This document shows positions 56,213 to 64,000 of a stretch of 64,000 nt of DNA, one piece after another. The DNA is from Shouchella patagoniensis (GTDB taxonomy: Bacteria; Bacillota; Bacilli; Bacillales; Bacillaceae_D), in NCBI RefSeq assembly GCF_002019705.1, contig NZ_KV917377.1, forward strand, positions 3,845,938 to 3,909,937, written 5' to 3'. The notes under the pieces are model-generated. The model searched no databases. It was not told the origin of the DNA and was given only the letters and a program-made list of their open reading frames with translations. The position numbers were made by a program, and so were the translations under genes. How positions within the stretch are numbered: position 1 is the stretch's first letter; each line of letters starts with the position of its first letter.

Positions 56213-56305
56213 ATGAAACACGTCATGATGGCAGCTGTACGGCTAAAACATAACTGTATACATGAAAAGTCTCGTCTGAATGTGGGCCGGTTGTTGGCTG
56301 TTTAA
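56213..56305 (+). CDS. Leader peptide upstream of the exporter genes (BmrB-like)
   Basis: A strong GAGAAGGAGATG ribosome site precedes this 30-codon frame, MKHVMMAAVRLKHNCIHEKS then RLNVGRLLAV. It ends about 50 bp before an intrinsic terminator, which in turn precedes the ABC genes. In B. subtilis, translation of the small bmrB frame controls read-through into bmrCD when ribosome-targeting antibiotics stall it. The arrangement here is equivalent, though the peptide sequence was not matched to BmrB. Confidence 0.6.
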   Translation: MKHVMMAAVRLKHNCIHEKSRLNVGRLLAV

Positions 56306-56337
56306 AATCTCTATGGGGCTTGTGAATTCAAACGCCC

Positions 56338-56397
56338 TTTGCACATACGTATATATAGACGTTGCGGCATTGCCGCGACGTCTTTTTTATGTGCAAA
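56338..56397 (+). terminator. Attenuator terminator in the bmrCD leader
   Basis: AGACGTTGCGGCA and TGCCGCGACGTCT (56357-56383) form a stem followed by TTTTTT. An outer stem, TTTGCACATA (56338-56347) with TATGTGCAAA (56388-56397), encloses it. Upstream GGGC/GCCC (56316-56319, 56334-56337) could form a competing hairpin. Confidence 0.75.
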
Positions 56398-56430
56398 AGT
56401 AAAAGCACAACTATAAAGGAGGAAGAAGAT

Positions 56431-56496
56431 GTGAATACCCATTCAAATGTATTTATCCCACTGATGCTTGACTTAGGAGAGCTAGAAGGTGGGTAG
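56431..56496 (+). CDS. Second short frame in the bmrCD leader
   Basis: GTG 56431 follows a strong AAAGGAGGAAGAAG site and gives MNTHSNVFIPLMLDLGELEG plus Gly, 21 residues. It lies after the attenuator and 40 bp before bmrC. It may couple translation or be a remnant. The family was not recognised. Confidence 0.45.
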   Translation: MNTHSNVFIPLMLDLGELEGG

Positions 56497-56536
56497 CTTA
56501 GTGTCGGACTTAAACAAGAGAGAGAAGTGACCACAG

Positions 56537-58285
56537 ATGTTTCGAGTATTAAAACAATTAAGTTGGTTTTTTAAAGAACAGAAAAAAAGGTATCTTATAG
56601 CGGTTTCTTTATTAATTTTTGTGAGTGTAATTGATTTAATGCCTGCTCTCATTATCGGTAGAGCAGTTGATGCGTTTCAACGAGGTGCACTCTCTACATC
56701 AGTAGCAGGGTCGCTTATTGGTCTGATGGTTGTGGTCATCCTAGCAAGCTATTTTATTAGCTATATCTGGATGCGCCAGTTGTTTGGCGGGGCTTTTGTA
56801 CTTGAACGAAAATTGAGATCGACGTTTATGAAGCATTTGTTTCAAATGGACCCGCCTTTTTTTGAAAAGCGCAAAACGGGAGATTTGCTTGCGCGTGGAA
56901 CAAATGATATGAAAGCAATCTCTATGACCGCTGGTTTTGGAATTTTAACTTTAATTGATTCTGTTGTATTTATGGCGATTATTTTAGTCGCGATGACATG
57001 GTTAATCGATTGGAAACTAACACTCGCCGCAGTTGCGCCACTTCCAATCATTGCCCTTGTCGTGACGATTCTTGGAAAAATGATTCATACCCGTTTTTCG
57101 AAGGCTCAAGAAGCTTTTGGTGATTTAAACAACCGGGTTCTTGAATCGGTTGCGGGTATGCGAGTGATTAGAGCGTTTCGGAGTGAGCGTCGTGATGAGG
57201 CTTTATTTGAAGAAAAAAGCTATGACGTTTATAAGCGCTACATTCAAGTTGCACGAGTGGAATCGTTTTTTGATCCTGTTGTAAATATTGTTGTGGGCTT
57301 AAGTTATGTCATTGGACTTGGTTATGGCGCGTATCTTGTTTTTAATCAACAATTGACACTTGGTCAGATTGTGACCTTTAACTTGTATTTAGGAATGCTC
57401 ATATGGCCGATGTTTGCGATCGGGGAGTTAGTTAATATTATGCAGCGTGGGGGGGCTTCATATGACCGCGTGCATGAGACATTGTCTGTTGAAAAAGCAG
57501 TCCCTGTGCCTACTAAAGCAGGTAATGGTGCTGCACAACTGCCTATTCGTATGACAGGGTTAACGTTCGCTTACCCAGGCGCGACTGGTGACCAACTTAA
57601 GGATCTATCTCTTGAGGTCGAAGCAGGTCAAACGGTGGGTATTATCGGTAAAACAGGGAGTGGAAAATCGACGCTTGTCAAGCAACTATTAAAATACTAC
57701 CCTGCCGGAACGAAAGATCTATTCTATGATGGTGTTTCGGCTGATGAGTTAACACAAGTAGAGATGAGAGAATTAGTTGGTTACGTTCCTCAAGACCATG
57801 TTTTATTCTCAAAGTCTGTACGTGAAAACATTCTCTTCGCGGCAAAGGACGCAACGGAAGACCAGCTTAATCAGGCAATTAGAGCCTCAGCATTTGAACA
57901 AGACTTGAGTTTCTTGCCAGAAGGGCTAGATACACTTGTTGGCGAAAACGGCGTTTCTTTGTCTGGTGGACAGAAGCAGCGAATTTCAATTGCGCGAGCG
58001 CTCGTATTAGAGCCTGAAGTACTTATTTTGGATGACTCTTTATCAGCAGTTGATGCCAAGACAGAAGCGAAGATTGTTAGCAATATTCAGAAGGAACGAG
58101 CAGGAAAAACAACGTTTATTACAACCCATCGAATGTCTGCTGTAGAACATGCTGATCAAATTCTTGTTTTAGGTGATGGAGAAGTGGTTGAACGAGGAAC
58201 GCATAGTGAACTAATGGAACGAAACGGTTGGTATGCACAACAAGTGAGAAATCAATCGCTTGTAGGGAAAGGGGTGACGTCATGA
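56537..58285 (+). CDS. bmrC: ABC multidrug exporter half-transporter, BmrC (YheI)-like
   Basis: The 582-residue protein has a six-helix type IV exporter membrane domain, then an ATPase with Walker A GIIGKTGSGKST, signature LSGGQKQRISIARAL and Walker B VLILDDSLSAVD. The residue after Walker B is Asp, not Glu, so this half carries the degenerate catalytic site known for BmrC. With BmrD it forms a heterodimer that exports drugs. The gene overlaps bmrD by four bases. Confidence 0.9.
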   Translation: MFRVLKQLSWFFKEQKKRYLIAVSLLIFVSVIDLMPALIIGRAVDAFQRGALSTSVAGSLIGLMVVVILASYFISYIWMRQLFGGAFVLERKLRSTFMKHLFQMDPPFFEKRKTGDLLARGTNDMKAISMTAGFGILTLIDSVVFMAIILVAMTWLIDWKLTLAAVAPLPIIALVVTILGKMIHTRFSKAQEAFGDLNNRVLESVAGMRVIRAFRSERRDEALFEEKSYDVYKRYIQVARVESFFDPVVNIVVGLSYVIGLGYGAYLVFNQQLTLGQIVTFNLYLGMLIWPMFAIGELVNIMQRGGASYDRVHETLSVEKAVPVPTKAGNGAAQLPIRMTGLTFAYPGATGDQLKDLSLEVEAGQTVGIIGKTGSGKSTLVKQLLKYYPAGTKDLFYDGVSADELTQVEMRELVGYVPQDHVLFSKSVRENILFAAKDATEDQLNQAIRASAFEQDLSFLPEGLDTLVGENGVSLSGGQKQRISIARALVLEPEVLILDDSLSAVDAKTEAKIVSNIQKERAGKTTFITTHRMSAVEHADQILVLGDGEVVERGTHSELMERNGWYAQQVRNQSLVGKGVTS

Positions 58286-60279
58286 GCACAGAAAAACGCC
58301 TTGCACGTTACGCTCTAACAAGTAAAGGAACAATTTTGATTGCGTTACTCATGTTAACTGTTGCCGTAGCGGCAGAGCTAACGGGCCCATTTATCGCTAA
58401 AACGGTAATTGATCGCCATATATCGGGAATTGAACAGCCATGGTATGAAACGGAAGTGTATAACGATTCAGTAGAATACAATGGTCAATCGTATACGCGT
58501 GAAGCCAATCTACCAGAAGGAGCAGTAACGGGTGAGCAAGTACAAATTATGCAAATTGGGACGTCGTTTTATTTTCTTGAAGAACCTCTGCCATTAGAAG
58601 GCACACGTACGTATGAAAATGGGGTGCTTTCGATTGAAACAAATAAAGACGTTTTTCAAGCAGAAGCAGAGCCTCTTGCGACCAATGAAGTACTTGCTTT
58701 TTATACACCAGAAATTCGTCCAATTATAAATTGGCTTTTGCTTTATGTAGGAATCGTTATCGTAGCTTCTTTCTTTCGCTACGGTCAAGGATTTTATTTG
58801 AAAAAAGCCGCACATCGTATTATTCAACGAATGCGTGTCGATGTATTTAATCAACTTTCACGTGTCCCAGTTCGGTTCTTTGATCATCAACCAGCAGGTA
58901 AGATTGTTGCCCGAATTACGAATGATACTGAAGCGGTCCGTGAGCTCTACATGACGGTGCTTGCAAGCTTTTTCTCAAGCGGTATCTACATTATTGGTAT
59001 TTATATCGCGTTATTCTTGCTTGATGTAAGGCTCGCTACTATTACGCTTGTCCTCTTGCCAATTTTGTTTATCTGGTTTAAGCTCTACCGCAAATTTGCT
59101 GCTGGTTATAACCGGATGATAAGGGCAAAAAATGCGGAAATTAATGCTTCCATGAATGAGAATGTCCAAGGAATGAGCATCATTCAGGCATTTAGGCAAG
59201 AAGAAACAAACCAAGAGGCGTTTGAGAAGTTAAATGATGAACATTACCAGTACCAAGCTCGATTGCTACGGTTAAATTCACTTACATCTCATAATTTAAC
59301 GTTCGTTTTAAAGAATGCCATTTTTGTGGCATTGATTTGGTGGATTAGTGGAGGAACTGCAGGGTTGATTACGCTTGGCGTCCTTTATGCATTTGTTGAT
59401 TATGTTAACAGATTGTTTGAACCTGTTAATCAAATCATTAATCAGCTCGCAAATCTAGAACAAGCAAGAGCAGCAGGAACACGTGTGTTTGAGTTAATGG
59501 ATGAAACGGGTCGTGACGTTGATGATGATACAACACCTCGTCCTTTAGGCGAAGTGCAGTTTAATCAAGTGAGCTTTTCGTATAAGGATGGCGAAAATGT
59601 GCTGAATGACTTATCATTCCACGCAAAGCCTGGAGATACCATTGCCTTAGTTGGTCATACTGGATCAGGAAAAAGTTCAATTATGAATCTTTTATTCCGT
59701 TTCTATGACCCCCAAAAAGGAGATATTTGCATTGATGGTACGGATACGAAAACGATTTCTCCTCAAGCATTGCGTGCTCATATGGGCATTGTTTTGCAAG
59801 AACCCTATTTGTTTTCAGGAACAATTGCTTCGAACATTGCTTACGGTCGACCTGATGCGACACGTGCAGAAGTTGAAGAAGCGATCCGGCTTGTTGGTGG
59901 TGAAGAAGTCTTTCGGAAATTTAAGCATGGGCTAGATGAAGAAGTGACAGAGAGAGGGAGCACGCTTTCAAGCGGTCAGCGGCAACTAATTAGTTTCGCT
60001 CGAGCTCTAATTGCAAACCCAGCTATTCTTGTATTAGATGAAGCGACTTCAAGCATTGATACAGAGACGGAACTTTTAATCCAACAAGGAATGAATACGT
60101 TAAAGCAAAATCGAACAACATTTATCATTGCCCACCGTTTATCAACGATTAAAGACGCAGACCAAATCATTGTGCTCGACCGTGGCTCGATTTTAGAAAA
60201 AGGCAATCATGACGAATTGCTTGCCGCTGACGGAACGTATGCACAAATGTATTATACGCAGCAAGGTCAAGTGGGGTAG
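58282..60279 (+). CDS. bmrD: ABC multidrug exporter half-transporter, BmrD (YheH)-like
   Basis: The 665-residue partner of BmrC has, between helices 1 and 2, a large extracellular insert (about residues 45-140), as in YheH. The ATPase has GHTGSGKSS, LSSGQRQLISFARAL and Walker B ILVLDEATSSID with the catalytic Glu. ATG 58282 overlaps the bmrC stop (ATGA). It provides the active catalytic site of the heterodimer. Confidence 0.92.
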   Translation: MSTEKRLARYALTSKGTILIALLMLTVAVAAELTGPFIAKTVIDRHISGIEQPWYETEVYNDSVEYNGQSYTREANLPEGAVTGEQVQIMQIGTSFYFLEEPLPLEGTRTYENGVLSIETNKDVFQAEAEPLATNEVLAFYTPEIRPIINWLLLYVGIVIVASFFRYGQGFYLKKAAHRIIQRMRVDVFNQLSRVPVRFFDHQPAGKIVARITNDTEAVRELYMTVLASFFSSGIYIIGIYIALFLLDVRLATITLVLLPILFIWFKLYRKFAAGYNRMIRAKNAEINASMNENVQGMSIIQAFRQEETNQEAFEKLNDEHYQYQARLLRLNSLTSHNLTFVLKNAIFVALIWWISGGTAGLITLGVLYAFVDYVNRLFEPVNQIINQLANLEQARAAGTRVFELMDETGRDVDDDTTPRPLGEVQFNQVSFSYKDGENVLNDLSFHAKPGDTIALVGHTGSGKSSIMNLLFRFYDPQKGDICIDGTDTKTISPQALRAHMGIVLQEPYLFSGTIASNIAYGRPDATRAEVEEAIRLVGGEEVFRKFKHGLDEEVTERGSTLSSGQRQLISFARALIANPAILVLDEATSSIDTETELLIQQGMNTLKQNRTTFIIAHRLSTIKDADQIIVLDRGSILEKGNHDELLAADGTYAQMYYTQQGQVG

Positions 60280-60308
60280 AGAAGTAAGTGTCCACTTATT
60301 CAATGAGA

Positions 60309-60338
60309 AAAGAGACAGCTTTATAGGCTGTCTTTTCT
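60309..60338 (+). terminator. Terminator of the bmrCD operon
   Basis: AGACAGC and GCTGTCT arms are followed by a T-rich run. Confidence 0.8.
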
Positions 60339-60540
60339 TTATTTCGTAGATGTTCATTTATTAGAAAATTTCGCTTTTAATAAATATAAAGCGCTCTCTC
60401 ATCTTCCATTGCTCACATGATATAGTATGAAGAAACGAAAAACATAAACGTAGGGAATTAGTTGATGTTTTTGTGTACGAATTAGTGAAGGAATTTCAAT
60501 TCAATATAGGTAGCATCAAATCTCAGGATAGGTGAAGGAA

Positions 60541-62130
60541 ATGGGGAAAAAGCGTTCTTTAGAAAAGAAATTTATGATTTACATAACATGCTTAATTACG
60601 TTAATTATGCTTCTGGTCACAGCTGTTTATTTGTATTTAGAGCGAGAGCAAGCTCGGCAATTAATAGGGGAACAAGCATTAACGACTGCCCTTGCTATCT
60701 CAGAAATACCTGATGTGAAAAAGGCATTAACACAAGGAGGGAATGTAGCTGAAGTACGATTGCTTACAGAACGCATTCGTGAAAGTTCGGGGGCCGAATA
60801 CATTGTAATTGGTGATGCAGAAGGTGTGCGATTAACCCATCCTGATCCACTAGAAATTGGTCGTCCGATGGTCGGGGGCGATAATGATGAAGCACTTTTA
60901 TATGGAAATAGTTATATTTCGTTAGCAGATGGATCGCTTGGTACGTCGGTTAGAGGGAAAACACCTGTCTTTAATGAAGAAGATGAAGTGGTTGGTGTTG
61001 TTTCTGTTGGGTTTATGATTGATTATATTAATTCAATTTTTCAACAAGGTTTTTTCGCGTTTTTAATTTGGCTTTCATTGATTTTTCTACTTGGATTGAT
61101 CGGGAGTAGAGTTCTGGCTAGAAGCATCCGTAACGATACTTTTGGATTAGAGCCATATCAAATTGCTAGACTTTACAAAGAGAGGCAGGCTGTTTTGGAG
61201 TCCGTTAAGGAAGGCTTAATTGCAACGGATCAACACGGGATGGTGACATTGGTAAACCAGTCGGCGAAAGAAATGCTGTTCCTAGATGATGAAGTGATTG
61301 GTAAACCAGTTGAAGTGGCTTTACCTAAGTCAGAAATGGCTGATGTGTTAAAAGATCAAGAACGCACAGGTCCACATGAAGCTATTTTCCAAGATAAACG
61401 ACTCATTATTCATTACCAAACCATTGAAGAAGGTGGTGTCTATGGCGGTAAGGTGGCTAGTTTCCAAAATCGCTCTGAATTAAATGAGCTTATTAATGCA
61501 TTATCTGAAATGCAGCAGTATTCGCAGGATTTACGAGCTCAGACACACGAGTATACGAACAAATTGTATGCTATTTCTGGTTGGCTTCAGTTAGGATACA
61601 CACAAAAAGCAATTGAGTTTATTCATCAAGAGACCGGGTCGCAAAATCGAGATGGCAAAGTGCTATTCGATCAAATCAAAGATCCGACAATTCAAGCGGT
61701 GTTAGTAGGGAAACGGTCAAAAGCATCAGAGAAAAAAATTGATTTTCATGTAGACCTTGAGAGCAGTGTCACATCGATTTGGTCTCAATCAGCGACAGGA
61801 CCACTTGTCACAATCATTGGTAATATTATTGATAATGCATTTGAAGCGGTAATAGCTGTTTCAAAACCATATGTTTCTCTGTTTATGACTGATGTGGGAA
61901 ATGAGCTAATTATAGAAATTGCAGATAATGGACATGGAATTGATGAGCGTATTGCAGATCGTATATTTGAACAAGGCTTTTCAACAAAAGCAGATGATAA
62001 ACGAGGATTTGGACTTGCGCTCACTATAGCAGCTTTAAAAGAATTAAATGGTTCACTCGAAATTGAAGGAAATATACCTCAGGGTACGATTGTTAGCTTG
62101 TATATCCCAAAGAATCAGGAGGTCGTGTGA
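60541..62130 (+). CDS. CitA/DcuS-type sensor histidine kinase
   Basis: The 529-residue membrane kinase has two helices (about 15-35 and 170-195) flanking an extracellular sensor domain (VIGDAEGVRLTHPDPLEIGR), a cytoplasmic PAS domain (about 215-320), the phosphoacceptor His in LRAQTHEYTNKLYAISGWLQ, and ATPase boxes NIIDNAFEA and DNGHGIDERI, FGLALT. This family senses citrate, malate or C4-dicarboxylates. It forms an operon with the response-regulator gene (stop and start one base apart). Confidence 0.92.
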   Translation: MGKKRSLEKKFMIYITCLITLIMLLVTAVYLYLEREQARQLIGEQALTTALAISEIPDVKKALTQGGNVAEVRLLTERIRESSGAEYIVIGDAEGVRLTHPDPLEIGRPMVGGDNDEALLYGNSYISLADGSLGTSVRGKTPVFNEEDEVVGVVSVGFMIDYINSIFQQGFFAFLIWLSLIFLLGLIGSRVLARSIRNDTFGLEPYQIARLYKERQAVLESVKEGLIATDQHGMVTLVNQSAKEMLFLDDEVIGKPVEVALPKSEMADVLKDQERTGPHEAIFQDKRLIIHYQTIEEGGVYGGKVASFQNRSELNELINALSEMQQYSQDLRAQTHEYTNKLYAISGWLQLGYTQKAIEFIHQETGSQNRDGKVLFDQIKDPTIQAVLVGKRSKASEKKIDFHVDLESSVTSIWSQSATGPLVTIIGNIIDNAFEAVIAVSKPYVSLFMTDVGNELIIEIADNGHGIDERIADRIFEQGFSTKADDKRGFGLALTIAALKELNGSLEIEGNIPQGTIVSLYIPKNQEVV

Positions 62131-62131
62131 A

Positions 62132-62803
62132 ATGAACGTTATGATTGCTGAAGATGATTATCGCGTCGCAGAAATTCATGAACAATTTTTGAAAAAGATA
62201 AATAACATTCAAGTCGTCGCTAAAGCGCAAACGGCAAAGGAAACGGTTGCCTTAGCAAAAAAGCATCAGCCAGATCTTCTGTTACTTGACGTTTATTTAC
62301 CAGACCAGTTAGGAACGGACACGTTGATTGAGCTCCAACAAAGTTGTCCTACAATGCAAGTAATCTTAATTACTGCAGCCACAGAAAAAGAGATTTTTAG
62401 GAGCGCTCTACAACATGGGGTTGCGGATTTTCTTGTGAAACCAATTGCGTTTGAGCGTCTACAATCTGCAGTTAGTAAAGTAGAAAAACTAAGCGCGTGG
62501 TTAAAAGAAAAGGAACCAATTGATCAATCAGTGGCGGACCAATTTTTCCAAAAATCGAACAAGCGTCTTAGTGAGGATGCGAATTTGCCTAAAGGAATTG
62601 ACCAGCTCACGTTACAAAAAGTACGGACACTGCTTAATGAGCAAGTGGAAGGTATAACTGCCGAAGCGATGGGGAGAATGTTTGGTGCTTCTCGAACGAC
62701 TTCTAGAAGATACTTGGAATATTTAATTTCGATTGGCGAAGCAAAGGCGGAACTTGAATATGGAATCGTAGGTAGACCGGAACGGAAATATTGGGTTGTT
62801 TAA
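62132..62803 (+). CDS. CitB-family response regulator
   Basis: The 223-residue regulator has a receiver domain (MIAEDDYRVAEIHEQFL, phosphoacceptor Asp in LLLLDVYLPDQLGTD, Lys in FLVKPIAFERL) and a CitT/DctR-type DNA-binding C-terminus (GITAEAMGRMFGASRTTSRR, GIVGRPERKYWV). ATG 62132 follows AGGAGG in the end of the kinase gene. Its target is probably a carboxylate transporter, which is not adjacent. Confidence 0.92.
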   Translation: MNVMIAEDDYRVAEIHEQFLKKINNIQVVAKAQTAKETVALAKKHQPDLLLLDVYLPDQLGTDTLIELQQSCPTMQVILITAATEKEIFRSALQHGVADFLVKPIAFERLQSAVSKVEKLSAWLKEKEPIDQSVADQFFQKSNKRLSEDANLPKGIDQLTLQKVRTLLNEQVEGITAEAMGRMFGASRTTSRRYLEYLISIGEAKAELEYGIVGRPERKYWVV

Positions 62804-62849
62804 TAACCTTCTTATTAATCAAACCCGCAAACGATAAAGCTAGGAATGG

Positions 62850-62875
62850 AGAGCCAAGTACTTGGCTCTTTTTGT
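62850..62875 (+). terminator. Terminator of the two-component operon
   Basis: AGAGCCAAG and CTTGGCTCT arms are followed by Ts. Confidence 0.85.
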
Positions 62876-62944
62876 TTTGCAAAGCCCATTATCTTGTGAA
62901 CTTTATGAACAAAATAAACAAATAAGTCAAAATGAACGTTAAGT

Positions 62945-62958
62945 TGTAAGCGATTACA
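62945..62958. promoter_or_regulatory. cre site (CcpA), now orphaned
   Basis: TGTAAGCGATTACA fits TGNAANCGNWNNCA at every defined position. It precedes only a truncated lipoprotein start, so it is left over from a catabolic gene. Confidence 0.6.
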
Positions 62959-63013
62959 TCCGTTGGAGTTTCAAAGTAAGATAAGAAGAATGATGTGAAG
63001 GGAGTGTATATGT

Positions 63014-63124
63014 GTGAAACAAACGTGGATTCTCGCTCTTGGTCTCTTTATCGTCCTGGCGGGATGTTCGATGCCGGAGGGCATTTCGAGTCCCGCGATA
63101 ATCTCCATACTGCTCTTGACCTGA
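63014..63124 (+). pseudogene. Truncated lipoprotein gene start
   Basis: GTG 63014, with GGGAG upstream, begins a clear lipoprotein signal, MKQTWILALGLFIVLAGCSM, followed by about 16 residues and a stop. From about 63085 the DNA is the antisense of a YkvI-like gene start. The original product is unknown. Confidence 0.55.
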
Positions 63125-63187
63125 CGCAAATCCAGCACCTACAAGAACTCCAATAAAGGCACTTGCTATTTTTATTATGTTTCTCAT
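63110..63187 (-). pseudogene. Truncated YkvI-like membrane protein gene start
   Basis: The frame from ATG 63187 reads MRNIIKIASAFIGVLVGAGF then ASGQEQ, the hallmark first helix (VGAGFASGQE) of YkvI-family membrane proteins. The remaining 300 or so residues are missing. The frame continues by chance to 62954 through the lipoprotein gene. Confidence 0.65.
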
Positions 63188-63326
63188 CGCGTATCTCGTT
63201 TTTTAAACAGTTTGTTAATATCTTTCCCTGTTTACATCGTTTTAAACGGTTTGGGGTATCTCTATGGTAAAATAGCTGTGAGAGATCGTTGAATGAGGAT
63301 TTTGGTTAGAGAAAGCAGGGATATGA

Positions 63327-63533
63327 GTGAAACCAAGAAAACAAACGTTTGAAGTTGGTGACCATGAAGAGATTGGCGACTGTCTAGCACGGATGGACCG
63401 GGAAGGATACAGACCTACGAGAAGAATGGAAAAGCCGGTCTTTGAGCAACAAGGGAAAAAAGAACCAGTGTGGTTAAAACAGCGAATTGTGTTTGAAGGG
63501 GTATTAAAGGAAGATACGAATCAACAAGTGTGA
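63327..63533 (+). CDS. yebG: NETI-motif protein (YebG family)
   Basis: The 68-residue protein matches the small Bacillaceae YebG/NETI family: FEVGDHEEIGDCLARMDREG then YRPTRRMEKPVFEQ. The usual NETI tetrapeptide is HEEI here. The function is unknown. GTG start with CAGGGA upstream and a strong terminator just after. Confidence 0.82.
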   Translation: MKPRKQTFEVGDHEEIGDCLARMDREGYRPTRRMEKPVFEQQGKKEPVWLKQRIVFEGVLKEDTNQQV

Positions 63534-63569
63534 AAAGGCGAAGCAAGCGAGATGCTTCGCCTTTTTTTC
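63534..63569 (+). terminator. Terminator of the NETI-motif gene
   Basis: AGGCGAAGCA and TGCTTCGCCT arms are followed by a long T run. Confidence 0.9.
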
Positions 63570-63721
63570 TATTAAGTATTGCTTTAACGTTGTGATTTGA
63601 TAAATAAAGATTGTTATATATGCTCACAGTTAAGTAGTCTTGGTTATCATGTTCGTTTATGCTGAATGACAACAAACTAAATAAATGGAATCTTATAAAT
63701 ATAAAAACTGGAGGGTGTGAA

Positions 63722-64000
63722 TTGTCGTACAAACAGTTTCTTATGGTGATAAGCCTCACCCTATTTGCAAGTGGTTGTGCTGTTTCAGATCAAGAAGTCA
63801 CATTAGGGACAAGTGAGGAAGACACACTCATTATTGGAATTGAATCAGAGGCAGATGTCCTCGATCCTCATGCTGGTAATGGGTGGGTTACAATGCGAAT
63901 TAACCATCAAATGTATGAGACGTTAGTGGCGCAAGACTTAACGAAATCATCGGAAGCAGCCCCAATACCTGAACTAATACCTGGACTTGCTGAATCATGG
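63722..64000 (+). CDS. Oligopeptide/nickel-type ABC binding lipoprotein, 5' part
   Basis: The frame runs off the right edge. TTG 63722 follows TGGAGGGTG and encodes a lipoprotein signal (MVISLTLFASGCAVSDQ), then TLIIGIESEADVLDPHAGNG and MYETLVAQD, the N-terminus of family 5 (OppA/DppA/NikA) solute-binding proteins. The ligand cannot be judged from 93 residues. Permease and ATPase genes may follow outside the window. Confidence 0.85.
   Translation, partial: MSYKQFLMVISLTLFASGCAVSDQEVTLGTSEEDTLIIGIESEADVLDPHAGNGWVTMRINHQMYETLVAQDLTKSSEAAPIPELIPGLAESW

Overview
The window is chromosomal DNA from a low-GC, spore-forming member of the Bacillaceae. The gene families, SigA-type promoters, AGGAGG ribosome sites and T-run terminators are all Bacillus-like. 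Exosporium and spore-coat proteins, glycine-betaine synthesis and acidic secreted proteins suggest an alkaliphilic or halotolerant Bacillus relative; this is inference, since no rRNA or tRNA gene was seen.

Layout. 1-2300: terminator, a diverged 130-bp direct repeat and a BclB-like collagen protein. 2400-6740: proline catabolism, with putB and rocA each behind a sigma-54 (-24/-12) promoter and a sigma-54 activator between them. 6740-16400: a decayed accessory segment with remnants of a toprim protein, Tn3 transposase, catalase, DUF2953 protein, YafY-type regulator and resolvase, interspersed with intact genes (GT28 glycosyltransferase, DUF421 protein, CotF-like coat protein). 16450-23200: a P5C-reductase-like protein, a C45 acyltransferase, a short-chain fatty acid transporter, a LysM 5'-nucleotidase and a lipoprotein serpin. 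23220-29760: XRE/membrane-protein pair, isochorismatase-like hydrolase, htpG behind a perfect CIRCE, AbgT transporter, cytochrome P450. 29980-34460: gbsR-gbsA-gbsB and a divergent betaine-type binding protein; gbsA and the binding-protein gene share a predicted GbsR operator. 35740-41240: lutP-lutABC-lutR for L-lactate use. 41280-47340: hydrolases, a broken elaA, a secreted lipase, mqnB-mqnD (futalosine menaquinone route) and a split chromate transporter. 47530-51890: a PucR-type regulator with an unassigned transporter and amidohydrolase. 52060-54660: MerR/TipAS regulator and bpsA-ypbQ (type III polyketide). 54709-55952: an AimR-like receptor with a small exported-peptide gene directly downstream. 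56140-60280: bmrCD-like multidrug exporter behind a leader peptide and attenuator. 60540-62800: CitA/CitB-type two-component system. 62850-64000: gene-start remnants, a NETI-motif protein and the start of an oligopeptide-binding lipoprotein.

The most interesting item is the AimR-like receptor plus peptide pair (54709-55952), which resembles phage arbitrium signalling but sits among ordinary chromosomal genes with no phage gene nearby and a peptide end unlike known arbitrium peptides. Next are the shared GbsR operator motif, the bmrCD attenuator and the CIRCE-controlled htpG.
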